The notes: a model not told the origin generated them from the letters alone. A stretch of 64,000 nt of DNA from Anthostomella pinea (GCA_963556695.1 CAUWAG010000011.1:434001-498000); one strand, 5' to 3'. Positions 23,169 to 33,690 are shown, counted from the stretch's first letter. Numbers and translations are program-made.

Positions 23169-24624
23169 CGCGATTAAGCGCAGGCGACTTAGAAGCTGAG
23201 ACCCTAGATCGCTTGTCGCTATTACAACTCCAGGCTTAGATCTACGCTCTTTGGGGTTTCATACTCGAAGACATCGTCAACCTGACATAAGAATTTAAGT
23301 TTTCGAAGCCAATAGAAAACGAGTCTTCTAGCAGTAAGGTCATCCATAACATAAACGATACAAACTCATCGTGCACATCATGTACATCCGCAATGCACCC
23401 GCCCATATCGCCAAGAGAGTCTACCTTGGTTCCGAGAGCGAGCTCTTCAGTCGCATTAGCTACGTTGTGGCGCAAGGCCAGTCGAGCTACGGGAGGCGTA
23501 GGACTGAACGTGCAATGCGGCAACGTGTTGGTCCGCTATGGTCTATGGTGGAAGGTCTCGTGGAAGGACCAAGCCACAGGGCAAACATACCGCCCCAAGC
23601 AGTTAAACAAAGCATTCGTATACGAGCTAGGAGCGAGGGACCGCGTGGTCAAACTCTACAAGTGCGAGCTCAGGATAACCAAAAACATGCCGAACGAACA
23701 AAACCAAACCATTTCACCAGAATAAACAAGGCCCGAGTCGGGAACCTATGTGCAGTATTTTGGTATCAATGACAGGGTGCTGGAAAGTTCAATGGACTGC
23801 GTCACGTATTTACCAACTAACTCACCCTCGACAAGCGCACCCATAATCCCCCCAACGTTACCTTCAGACCTTGTGCCGGCCAGTTTCTTCGGAAGTCAGG
23901 GACTCGCGTCGCTCCATTTCCTCGAGTTACTCAACTTTTCTGCTCTCCACGTTGCATCGAACCAGCTCCCCGGGCGATTATCAGGCCATCACAATCCGAC
24001 GTCTCATAACACTGGTTTCTCAGGCTGGGGTTGCTTCCAAAGCCCGGCATTCCTCTAGTAGAAAGCAGAAAGCGCAAACTTGAGAATGCTCGTGAGTCAT
24101 CTAAGCGACGTAACCGGCCGAGATGCCCGAATTGGGGAGTTTCTGCTTCGACAATCCCGTCTAAGAGAACGAGTCGATGGAGGAGTACTTTGAGCGCCTG
24201 ATGGTTAGTATTTCCGCACTTACGCTCACACGCATATTGAGGTCTTACTTTTCCCAGTCTATCGCGTCAGAAGGTCGACAATGCACATTTGCACTTAGCG
24301 CGAATCTGGTAGGTTATACATGCCACATATCATTTATTCGATTCAGTGGATTATAACGACTACAGAAGAAGAGAAAGGCAGGGGCAAGATAACCGTCACC
24401 CTTAACCTCATCTTTCCTCCGCATCCACCGTTTCCAAATCCGACCAACTCACAACGATCCCATGACATGCTCTCCTCAAACTCACCAAAAAACCGACAAG
24501 TACATACCAACCCGGCTCCCATCGGGCGCGTCGGCAACCTTTTTTCGCCTCTACCTAGATAAATCGGTTCAGTAACCACGTCTTTTAATGCAGCACCTCG
24601 TCGTCAAACACCCTACGGTCTTCC
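23169..24624. other. Stretch without recognisable genes
   Basis: Overlapping short frames (for example 23393-23725 plus, with WWKVSWKDQATGQTYRPK) have no known domain. Composition is normal. Confidence 0.25.
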
Positions 24625-24815
24625 ATGCCTACTTACACGATACCCTCCGCGGACGGACTGTCGCCCGGCTCGGGGCCTATTGGTTTCGGCACACCAATAT
24701 ACGAAGGCCTTGATAATGGCTTACAGCAAGGCTTCAACACCATACCTACTCTCATGGTGCGATTACCAGTCGAAGTGCCGCCCAGTTCAGAGCCTGTGGC
24801 CTCTGCACATTAACG
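24625..24815 (+). pseudogene. Gly/Pro/Met-rich repeat fragment, inverted relative of 51035-52928
   Basis: The plus strand reads MPTYTIPSADGLSPGSGPIG followed by an FGTP...EGLDNGLQQGFN segment. The minus strand at about 51460-51625 carries the same order of motifs, and the DNA matches almost base for base over parts (GCCCGGCTCGGGGCCTAT). The reading ends in a stop where the relative continues to a zinc-finger-like region. It is a clear truncated duplicate of that gene. Confidence 0.75.
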
Positions 24816-25679
24816 CCAGGCTCTGAAGAGCAGGTCATGGACACCTCAATGTGCTCCCTAAGTTACCGTCTCCTTGCACGATGTTTACTCTCTAGTACTC
24901 ATGCTCATGCACGAACAGCCCGAGTACCAGTGGTATGCTAGCCGTGCAACTCGACCCAACAACATTGAGCTGTGGACCGTTCAGGTAAGCAAAAATCCCA
25001 CGGTCTACTTACTGAACACTCACACCGATAGGATGGCCAAGTGACGCTCCCGCTCGGGGAATGCTTTTGCATATTTGCCATGGGAAGCGACGAACAATAA
25101 CAATGCCAACCACGACGTTGTTATTTCGGTCGTGCGATCGTATCAGGCCATTACTAGCTGTCGTATCGGTAAATACCCAACGCCTCGACCATAGCGCCAC
25201 AATTCCCACCGAGTTATAACTACAAACTCATAGTAGGGAAAATCCCAGGAACTGGCATGTGCGCCACTTGTCTGCAGTTTGCCCTTCGAGCTTACGGCCA
25301 GTCTCCCATGGTAGTGCTGCCGCGACTGCATTAACTGCTGCCGTCATGTCAAAGTCAAGTTCATCAGGATCCGACGACACGAGCACTTCCCGAGTCTCAA
25401 GTCCTCGCGATCTTACCCCTCTCATACTCTTTGGGTCGATCTCTTGACAACCCTGTCAGGAGATCCGACAGTATATGGACGAAGAGCTTGTTGACGATTT
25501 TGGGGAATAGGTGCCGGCGCGTAAATGGTCGATTCGGCTGCCGATTGGGTTGCTAGATAGATTCTCTAGCTGTTGCGGTATCTCGGCATTTTGCTAAAGG
25601 TCTATACATATAACTGAACCATCCGTCTGACTAGATTAGTTAGCTGCGAGGCTGGCGTTATGTATACAGCTTGAGATCC
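24816..25679. other. Stretch without recognisable genes
   Basis: Short frames only. A minus-strand frame at 25228-25425 is open (66 codons, Asp/Ala-rich) but has no known domain. Confidence 0.25.
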
Positions 25680-25879
25680 GATAGATAGCTGTTTTTGAAG
25701 GACCAGATGGATGACCTTAAAGTCATGCCACCGCAACAGCGGGGATAGGCTCGTAAGCGGATCTGACTGTACATATTATCTTAATATGTCCACAACCCTG
25801 CGATGCAGAGGCTCTGGGAGGCGTGGTTTCCACTACTGAGGAGCGATCCCCCACGTTAAATACAATCATCATCATCATT
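25680..25879 (+). mobile_element. LINE D: 3' end of the Tad1-like LINE
   Basis: A plus-strand 3' UTR copy starting GATAGATAGCTG, four bases upstream of the start of LINE C, and ending TTAAATACAATC plus ATC repeats. It carries several C-to-T differences from copy C. No convincing target duplication was found. Confidence 0.85.
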
Positions 25880-26093
25880 ACCGACTTGCCTCAAGACCGT
25901 CACAACGAGACTAGATTTACGAGTATTCCGTGCGCTGACAGTGGCAGACATCCTGAATTACTTACACCATGAGCAAAGGAGACATACACAACACATTGCA
26001 CTGTCGGGCTGCGGCACCCAATTCCAGCTCAACGAGAGCTATGTCACAGCTTTCGGCTGAGGCACCGAGCTTCAGGCTTCAGCTCAAGCTGTA
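25880..26093. other. Spacer between tail-to-tail LINEs D and E
   Basis: About 214 bp of normal composition between the 3' tails of LINE D (plus) and LINE E (minus). No gene or repeat was recognised. Confidence 0.4.
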
Positions 26094-27093
26094 TATGATG
26101 ATGATTGTATTTAACGTGGGGGATCGCTCCTCAGTAGTGCAAACCACGCCTCCCAGAGCCTCTGCATCGCAGGGTTGTGGAGGTATCAAGATAATAAGTA
26201 CAGTCGGTCCCGCTCACGAGCCCATCCCCGTTGTTGCGGCTGTATGACTTTGGGGTCATCCATCTGGTCCTTCAAGAACAGCTATCTATCAGGGGCAGAT
26301 TGATGAAAAGAACTTGCTCTTCTCAATAAATCTTGCTCATTCCGCACTCCTCTTCCCCAAGTATTATAAACAGGCTGTCCTAGGCGAGTACCTGGGCAGT
26401 AGTCGATTTTTCCCAAACCTCTCACAAAAAAAAAGGTGTTGTGGTGTTTTCTTCTCACCACAGTTGCAGTGATTATTCGAGTCTGTATGCCCAAAGCGTT
26501 CATGGTATCTGGCAAAGTCGCCATGTCCAGATCTGGCCGCTAGAAGTCTGTATAACATGCTCCTTTCAAAAGATATAAAGTCTTTTTTAGTTACTGTATA
26601 TAAGTATACTTTTTGATACCTAGGTTCTGATTGGTCTTTCCACCATTGATCGAATTCTCTCTTGCTCTCTTTTTTGAGATCTCTCTTTACCCAAGAGATT
26701 GTAGGAAGGTTTGTTGTGTCCGTTTTTAGCATGGTACCCTCTTTTACTAGTATGTCAGCAGTTTCGTTGCCATCAATATCTCTGTGTCCAGGAATCCACT
26801 TGACGGTCACTCCAGGAGTGTGTACTGGAAAAGGCAGACTTCTTCAAGCAGAAGTAGTAGATGCTGAAGTCCATGGCGCTCTCCAAGGTCTCGCAGCAGC
26901 CAGGGCGATTGGACGCGGAAAACGGCTATATGTCTGCCTGAACAACATGTCAGTGGTAGATGGGCTCAATGGGACTCCACCCAAGACATCACAGATCATT
27001 TTTCTACGATTCCAAGAACTCGCCACAGCACACACTCCTGGAGTGACCGTCAAGTGGATTCCTGGACACAGAGATATTGATGGCAACGAAGCT
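26094..27093 (-). mobile_element. LINE E: 5'-inverted (twin-primed) copy of the Tad1-like LINE
   Basis: From 26094 to about 26823 the minus strand carries the tail, 3' UTR and the ORF2 end back to the RNase H segment TVKWIPGHRDIDGNE. At 26823-26826 the orientation flips: 26826-27093 is the plus-strand sequence of the neighbouring upstream ORF2 part (GRLLQAEVVDAEVHGAL to DIDGNEA). The two parts overlap by about 60 bp of LINE sequence. A 3' part in one direction joined to an inverted 5' part is the signature of twin priming during target-primed reverse transcription. The inverted end stops exactly at the LTR that begins at 27094. Confidence 0.88.
26289..26823 (-). pseudogene. LINE E ORF2 end: RNase H C-terminus and Cys/His tail
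   Basis: The minus strand reads TVKWIPGHRDIDGNETADIL, a linker, then ARYHERFGHTDSNNHCNCGE, up to a stop at 26289-26291 in the same place as in LINE A. A frame change occurs near 26370. The inverted continuation at 26826-27093 holds the preceding RNase H residues. It is non-functional. Confidence 0.85.
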
Positions 27094-27307
27094 TGTCACG
27101 GCGAGCATACTGAGGAGCTGGGACATGGCCGGCAGCAAGCAGCTATTACTCTATTGACAAGAATATCAAGACTAGAGAGGAAAGGAAGAGAGAGAGAGAG
27201 ATAGGTACAGTGGGAGGTTGCCCCTTTAAGGGGATCCTCTGGTCAGATCCTTTCCCTATTGGGAAGTATCCGCTTGTCATGTGGGAAGGCTTGTGCAGGC
27301 TATCACA
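27094..27307 (+). mobile_element. Solo LTR, family 2, copy 1
   Basis: 214 bp, TGTCACGGCGAGC...GGCTATCACA, about 95% identical by eye to the reverse complement of 60079-60292. It contains a (GA)n run, CCCTTTAAGGGG and a TCCCTATTGGGA inverted repeat. The flanks (aagct and acatc) do not match, unlike copy 2, so recombination or the adjoining LINE has replaced one flank. Confidence 0.85.
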
Positions 27308-28178
27308 ACATCAGAAAAAAAATTAAATTATTTACCTAATATTATATTTAGAAAACAAATGACTTAATAACTTAAAAAAACGCTTTAAAACGTTTATATA
27401 AAAAAGGTTCTTTAACTATTAATTCTATAAAAGTAAATGATTTACTTTTAATACTTAAAATAATAGTTAAATCTTACTTATTAATTGTTCAAGCGTTTTA
27501 TTCGAAAAAATATAATATTGCGTTTTTAAAGGCTTTTTTGATTTACGCGTTGTTTTTACATTATTCAAAAAAGAACATTATGAATATATCATAATTATGT
27601 AATTGTTAACCATATTATATCATAAAGCTATAAGTATTATATAAATAATATAACACGTAGTTAATAACGTATATATATTCGTTTCAGATATTTGACTTAA
27701 ATCGAATTCTTTTAAAGTAATAAACGCGATATTTAGTTTTAAATATATTATAATAAAATATCGATCTACAATCTTATTAATACATTTTTAAGTCCCGTTT
27801 TATAGTTTAATTAAGAATCAATAATAATCTTGTTAATATTATCAGAACATTGAAAAGCTTTATTTACGTTAATATTCTAGATTATTAATAAATCTTTCGA
27901 TATATTTTTAAAAATATTTAAAAACTTTGTTAGTTATAAATTATTAATAAAATATATATATATATATTAAATCTTAGTTAAGAATTGCTCTTAATTTAAA
28001 TTTAGCCGATTTTTAAGCTTTAATATAATAATTTTTATTTTTCTTCTTTTAATATATAAAACAGTGTTATTCACCAAAAAAAAAAAAAATTTTATTGCTT
28101 TTCAAAAAAAAAGAAATTTCAATGAAAATTTGAATTAAATTTATTTAATAAAATCAAGGGTATTATTTGAAGTTAACG
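27308..28178. other. AT-rich, RIP-like block without genes
   Basis: Very AT-rich with many TA steps and no ORF, from the LTR end to the pogo element. The original sequence cannot be identified by eye. Confidence 0.7.
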
Positions 28179-30012
28179 TAGATCACAAGCGAGCGGTAAT
28201 TACAAGCGAACGGCAACTTTTTACCAGCCATCTAACCTTTTTATGAAGGCTCCTAATTGATCAACCAAAAAGAATGGCATTGCGTTTTTGCGAATCAGAC
28301 TTACGGCTTGCTGTCCAAGTTAAATGACGCGACCCTCATATTGCTATTGGCAAGTTTTCTAAGACTTTCCACGTCCCATATAATACCTTAAAGGCTAGAA
28401 TTGCCGGCCGAACATCACAATGCGACAGCATGTCCAATACTTTGAAACTTACGGTTTCCGAAGAGAATGCCATTTGTTCTTTTATAATCAACCTGGATGC
28501 GTGAGCATTTCCTCCCCGGTACGTTTATGTTAAATATATAGCGAACCAATTATTAGCAGCACGTAGGGCTGGACGCATCAGAAAGAACTGGACGTGGAAC
28601 TTCATTAAACGTACACCAGATTTTCAGACACGTTTTTATCAGAAGATAGATTACCAAAGGGTCTTAAATAAAGATTTAGACACGTATCACACCTGATTTT
28701 GCCAAGTTGCGGCAGCAATCGTGAAAAATGGTATCAAAGATGCGGATATTTATAACTTTAATGAGACTAGGTTTATGATAAGGATTATTGGGTCCGGTAT
28801 GGTCATTATAAGCGCCAAAGATGTGACAGGCCTAGACAAGCTCAGCAAGGTAACAAGGAATGGTTTACAGCAATTTCTGTTATCAATGCTAATGGTTGGG
28901 TGGTCCCGCCATTCATTATTTTACAGGGCAAAACCCACCTTGCGTCATGATATTGCAACACGACATTACCACGCGATTGGAAGATGGCCGTGCCTGACAA
29001 CGGATGGACTACAAATGAGATCGGTTTGAAATGGATTCAGCATTTCGACAAGTATACCAGATTGCGTATGACTGCTGGTAAACGCCTTCTTATCCGAGAT
29101 GGTCACAAAAGTCACTATTCCCAGGTCTCTAAGAATTATTGTCAGAATAATAGCATCATTACTCTTTACATGCCTGCCCACTTGTCATACAGGCTCCAGC
29201 CTTTAGATATCATCTGTTTTAGCCCGCTCAAACAAGCTTACGGTCACATGATTAAGGATCTTATCCGGCGTCATATAACTCATGTTTCAAAGGAGGACTT
29301 CCTTAGTGTTTTGTGAAATATATAACGCTGCTATAGTGCTAGGCAACATTCGAGCAGGTTTCAGTGCGACTGGCCTTGTTCCTTTTGACTCGGAAAGTGT
29401 CATTTTGAAGCTGGATGCTGTCACTGTCGTACAAACACCATTGCCAGACCCTAATCTGCCACCCACTATTTAGGCTTTAAAGACACCTAGTACCATTAAT
29501 AAAGTAGTAAACTAATTGGTTTATATCCAGAATAGAGTCAGAAACCACCAGGGAAGCTCACCTATATCAATAATTAATGCATTGAGCTCGTTTTTAAGGA
29601 CTACATATGGTCTTATGTACAAAGTCGCTTTGGTCGGTTCCTGGGTCCACGAGTTAAAAAAGGCCAATCACTTACTAAATGAACGCCAAAAAATAAAAAA
29701 ATAAAAATATAACAAAAAAGAAATACTTTTGATTAAAGATATAATAGGTCTTTAGGCTACAAAGGATAGTAATGAGCTGGTAAGACAGAAAATGAGTGAA
29801 GCAAGTCGTCGTCCGAGGAGGGCGGCAGCGCGTGAGCGATGTTGTGGCGTTTGTGCCAACACTGGCCATGATGCGCGAACTTGTACAATAGAGATAGAAA
29901 CGTCTAAGGAAGAGGAATCCGATTGATTAGATTGTATTAAATGCGTTGTGATCGAGTTATTTAACATGTTGGTTAGAAGGTTGGCAAGAAGTTGCCGTTC
30001 GCTTGTCATCTA
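28179..30012 (+). mobile_element. pogo/Fot-type DNA transposon, copy 2, full length but RIP-damaged
   Basis: Ends AACGTAGATCACAAGCGAGC and (reverse complement) AACGTAGATGACAAGCGAAC define a 1.83-kb element with TA target duplications. At the left end the motif ACAAGCGARCGGYAA is repeated twice. The transposase remnant covers almost the whole inside. It lies in an AT-rich block and carries many C-to-T/G-to-A type changes. Copy 1 at 2481-3215 is the same family. Confidence 0.85.
28238..29926 (+). pseudogene. pogo-type DDE transposase, degenerate
   Basis: In order: a psq-type helix-turn-helix (MALRFCESDLRLAVQVK, VPYNTLKARIAGR), a CENP-B-like region (ARRAGRIRKNWTWNFIKRTP), the DDE domain and a zinc knuckle (C-x2-C-x4-H-x4-C near 29840) before the stop at 29924-29926. 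The first catalytic Asp is changed: YNFNET where relatives have FDET. The later RDGHKSH and LQPLD segments are kept. Several stops (for example after VQVK and DTYHT) and frame breaks interrupt it. The pattern fits RIP acting on a multicopy transposon. Confidence 0.85.
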
Positions 30013-30016
30013 CGTT

Positions 30017-30372
30017 ATTAATAATTATTCATAAAATGTATATTAGAAATAACTTTGTAATCTGAATAAAAACAATAAGTTAATTGTATAAAAGTTGATT
30101 CGATCAAAAAGGGGATTTTCAAAATTCAAATATAGGTTTTTAAATATAAGTTATACGTGTATTTATTAACCATTAATACTCAAACTAATATAATTATTGA
30201 TTACGGCTAAATAACCTTTAAAAATTAAAAGCATCAAAAAAGTTAAGGCGTAATTTTTAAACTTTAAAGTCGATATACTTTTAAGAAATCAAAATAATAA
30301 TATTAATAAAATGTTTATATTAAACATTTTCATTCTTTATACTGAAAAATAGAAATTTGCGTTAAAATACCA
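30017..30372. other. AT-rich block flanking pogo copy 2
   Basis: AT-rich, no ORF. The block continues on the other side of the solo LTR (30587-30790), so the LTR was inserted into it. Confidence 0.65.
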
Positions 30373-30377
30373 ATTTT

Positions 30378-30581
30378 TGTTGGATCCATGCGATTCCAGA
30401 CTGCAAACCATCTATACCAAGACCCACATGTATGATTAGATAAGATAAGATAGTGGATTGAGAGGGCACTTGGCCAGACCTTCGAGTCCAGCTAGATTCC
30501 TCTCAATCCAACCATCAGCAACATCATGACCTTGACCCCATACTCGAGTATTATGATTGATCGTTCAAGCCTGTTCCAACA
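30378..30581 (+). mobile_element. Solo LTR, family 1, copy 1
   Basis: 204 bp, TGTTGGATCC...GTTCCAACA, flanked by the exact 5-bp duplication ATTTT (30373-30377 and 30582-30586). It differs from copy 2 (59535-59738) at only about two positions by eye. The TGTTGGA...CCAACA ends are typical of copia-type LTRs. It holds a tandem AGATAAGATAAGATA, a possible GATA-factor site. No internal region remains. Confidence 0.93.
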
Positions 30582-30814
30582 ATTTTATTATTATCTGTTG
30601 AATTTTTTAAATTTTTAATTTTTAATATACGTTTAATTATTGATAAATCGTTGAATTTAGTCAAAAACACCTACTAATTTAAGCTTATAACTATTAAATA
30701 GCGTAATCAAAGTTTATTTCGTTAAAACCTGTTATATTTTAATAATCTTTAATAAATTATTAATATATAATGAATTTGCTATTAAAATGTTGTGATATAT
30801 TAAAAGGCTTAGAT

Positions 30815-30868
30815 GTCTTGTTAGTGCACTGCTACGTCCTTAAAGCCACTGTGGCGTGCGTGCCATTT
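30815..30868. repeat. Segment shared with 44232-44285
   Basis: The core GTGCACTGC.AC.TCC is common, then GCCAC.GTGGC.TGCGTGCCAT. Both copies lie downstream of SRA-type sequence on the minus strand; the better-preserved copy reads GTQATVAFREVAVHQQGH. Confidence 0.65.
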
Positions 30869-31560
30869 AACAAAAAAAGAAAAAAACCAGGCCATAGTAA
30901 GGAAGAAGAGCCAGGTGGGAGGAACTTGTTCTTGGCCTCAGGGCCGCTGGTCGAACCTCCTGAGCGCAATACCCGGACGGGGAGCTGGGATGCTAGAGAA
31001 GCTTTGAGAGACTTTGTGCTAGAGGTTGACGGATTGGGCTTGTCTGAGTCTTTGTCGGTATAGCTATTTGAGCCAGAGTAGAACATAATGTCGCCCAGGT
31101 CTCTGTCGAGGTCATGATACTTGCTAGAGAGCACGATGGAGTAAGCGCCGCGAACGGTATTGCCAGAAATACCGCCCATCGACGTGCCATGTGGAGGAGG
31201 CGGTGGTTTGGATTGATATCTTAAACCGATCGTGATAAAAATCGGAGTGCGCAGTGAGAGATAGTCAATCAAAGTTCTGAAGACGAGCGCGGCCCTCCCC
31301 AGCTAGCACTTCAACAAGATGGACCTGAAGCTTAACCACGCCACCGAAGATGTCTCGTCCAATGAGTCGTACGAGGTGAGCTGAGGATTGGTGGTGTCAA
31401 CAGGTCTTCCCTCGCTGAGGCTCAGGCCGGCAAGGTATTGCTGCATTATGTCGAAATCACGATGCACGTTCTGGCCTGTGATCGCCTCGAGGAATCGATG
31501 CGCAGCAAGCCTGCAAGATAGATTTGCAGCGACGTCGATGCCTAGACTGAGGGCAACCAC
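30832..31560 (-). pseudogene. SRA/YDG-domain protein remnant
   Basis: One minus-strand frame runs from 31560 to 30832 with a single TAG at 31303-31305. The second half has the SRA/YDG signature: HGTSMGGISGN, then GAYSIVLSSKYHDLDRDLGD, MFYSGSNSY, and LPVRVLRSGG. SRA domains flip out and bind modified or hemimodified cytosine (UHRF1/SUVH type). The first half (about residues 1-85) resembles no domain I know. After NKFLPP the frame is lost where a YDGLYRV-like end is expected. It sits right beside a RIP-type block. Domain call fairly firm; function in this fungus unknown. Confidence 0.68.
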
Positions 31561-31639
31561 ACACCCTGTATCCCCTCCCCCTTTTCACAACCTCAAACCA
31601 ATCTCCCATAAAACGATCCCCTTCTAAAAAGCCTCAAAA

Positions 31640-31800
31640 AACACTCAAGAGCCTTCCAACCGCAAGGAGGCTTCCTCCCACAAGGACGACTTCCTCCGCC
31701 TCGCCGCCTCCCAGTACCCAAAGAAACCACGACAAGCACAAATCCACGACAAGAGCTTCCCAATACCTCAACAAGAACTCGCGCCGCGTGGCCGAAGTTG
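31640..31800 (+). repeat. Coding-like segment duplicated at 33300-33430
   Basis: The plus strand reads HKDDFLRLAASQYPKKPRQ here and HEDDFLGFSLPASQYLKKPL at about 33335. The DNA matches over CGACTT.CT..GCTC..CC.CGCCTCCCAGTACC. Function unknown. Confidence 0.55.
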
Positions 31801-32578
31801 GCGGTTGGGTCGACGTAACACGGGGGTATCGGAACCCATATTCGTAGTAGTCGTTAGGTGTTGTTGGTTGGAAGTGCGCGTCGTTCACGTAGAGCATGAA
31901 CATGTGAAGCGAGTTGTAGGCGCCTCGGATTCAGACCTCGCCTTCCCACTCCACCCCATCCGAGTCCCAACGGCGAAACCTCGCAGCCCGTTTGCCTATA
32001 TCCCCCCCCCTTCTTCCTCCTCTCCCCCATGGCTATCACTTGGATGATCTTGCCAGTGTGGTTGGCTGAGTTTTGATCACTAGAACGAAAGCTAACATGA
32101 CCACCGACGGCACCGGGCACGACAAGGGGATCGATATGGGGACTGGGTCGTTCTTGTTGCTGTTTTGGGTAGACATGGTGATGATGACTTCGACGAGGGA
32201 GGCAAATACAAACTGCTTCTGCCGCCGCTACTGGTACCTCCACTCCAAAGCCTACCGGAGCAGCTAGACTAGAGCGCTCTTTTGCCACAGCAAACTCCAC
32301 AGCAAGCAGTAACTCGAGGCGCTCTCTTCGACATCGCCAGACGTTGAGGCCTCACCAAAAAGGTCATCAACGATGCGGTTGAAACAAGGGCCTCACCAAA
32401 ATCCATTGTGGGATCCGCAATCAGCCGCTCTAATATTGTGTCAATAAATACTCGGCCTCCCTCTCTACACCTCACCACCACCTCTTCTTTAACGCAATTA
32501 TAGAACAAAAAACGCCAATCGTCTTGTAACCTGTGCATTGGTTGCATCATACCCTAACCTATTGCTTAGCGTGCTGCT

Positions 32579-32824
32579 GTGAAGCCCTTACCCTCAAAGG
32601 ATGCCAAGACTGCAGTTCACGCCGGCGTCGCCGATGTTGAGGACGAGGATGAGGAAGATGACGATGTCGCCAATGCTCGCGAGCCGGACCCTGAGAGCCA
32701 GATTGATCTCACCTTGGACTCTGACAGCGAATCCGGGGGTGAAGGCGATCCCCCCTTCCACAACCTCCACAACCTCCAAAACATCGCACCTCCTTCCGCA
32801 GCCAAACCAAACCAAAACCACTGA
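32579..32824 (+). pseudogene. Acidic fragment with a SUMO-interaction-like motif
   Basis: An open frame of about 80 codons with no clear ATG start: acidic run EDEDEEDDD, then SQIDLTLDSDSESGGEG. IDLTLD followed by acidic Ser residues is a good match to the SUMO-interacting motif. After GGEG there is an Asn/His/Leu-rich tail. It may be an exon of a broken nuclear protein. No neighbour clarifies the role. Confidence 0.4.
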
Positions 32825-32849
32825 GCCAAAGGCCCTGATGCTCTAATTT

Positions 32850-33299
32850 TCTTACACAACTTCGGCTTGTCTCCCTCGTACAACACTCGCATTGCCTCAC
32901 GCGAGCTCTACATCTGCACTGGACTCTCCGTTAAGCATCAAGCCCAACTCCTCCTCCAATATGCACGATGCCACTCAGGTCTCAGCATCATACGATCTAA
33001 AGATCTAACCCTGAAAAGGCTCAAGGAGGCTCCCTCCCACTTGGTGGCTGGCCAACACTTTTTTTGGTCGTCCGAGCCGACTTCGACAACCCGCAGGTGG
33101 CGGCTTCCACCAACCCCTCAGCCTACGGCTACCATCAGGCTGGTTAACACTACTCTCTAGTGGCTAGTCATTCACATAAGCACTTAGAATAAGCCCTTCT
33201 ACTATGTCCCATAATCAACACAACCACCTTGGCTCCTTCGTTCTCCTCTCTTCCCTGTCGCTACGCTCCGCGTTTTTCCGGGGCAAGGTCACCACTGTG
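32850..33299. other. Stretch with unrecognised plus-strand frames
   Basis: A plus-strand reading (SRELYICTGLSVKHQAQLLL) around 32900 looks protein-like but has no known domain and is soon interrupted. Nothing else was seen. Confidence 0.25.
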
Positions 33300-33430
33300 T
33301 GGTGGCCGAGGCGAAGGAGGCTGCGTCGTTTCCACGAGGACGACTTTCTAGGCTTCTCCCTCCCCGCCTCCCAGTACCTAAAGAAACCACTGGAAGAGCT
33401 TCTCAATACCTCGACAAGAAGACCGATAAG
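33300..33430 (+). repeat. Second copy of the 31640-31800 segment
   Basis: See the partner at 31640-31800. The order and strand are the same, about 1.65 kb apart, so this is a direct duplication. Confidence 0.55.
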
Positions 33431-33544
33431 AAGGCCGACAAGAAGACGTACCCGCCTTGACGAGGAAGGCAACCACAAGCCTTGATCCACCCCCTAACCC
33501 CCTTTCCACAACCACCCAGGAATCGCACCTCTTAAAAACTTACC

Positions 33545-33690
33545 TCCTAAAAGTGCTCCTCCTAAAAATGCTCCTTTAAAAAATGTTCTTTCAAAAAATG
33601 CTCCTCCTGAAAATGCTCCTCCTGAAAATGCTCTTCCTGAAAATGCTCTTCCTGAAAATGCTCTTCCTGAAATTGCACCTCCTTAAAACC
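33545..33690 (+). repeat. 15-bp minisatellite encoding (N-A-P/L-P-E)n
   Basis: About nine units of AAAATGCTCCTCCTG and variants. The length keeps one frame, reading NAPPENAPPENALPENALPE on the plus strand. Unit variation (CTCCTCC to CTCTTCC) is ordered along the array, as in recent unit duplications. Confidence 0.8.
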
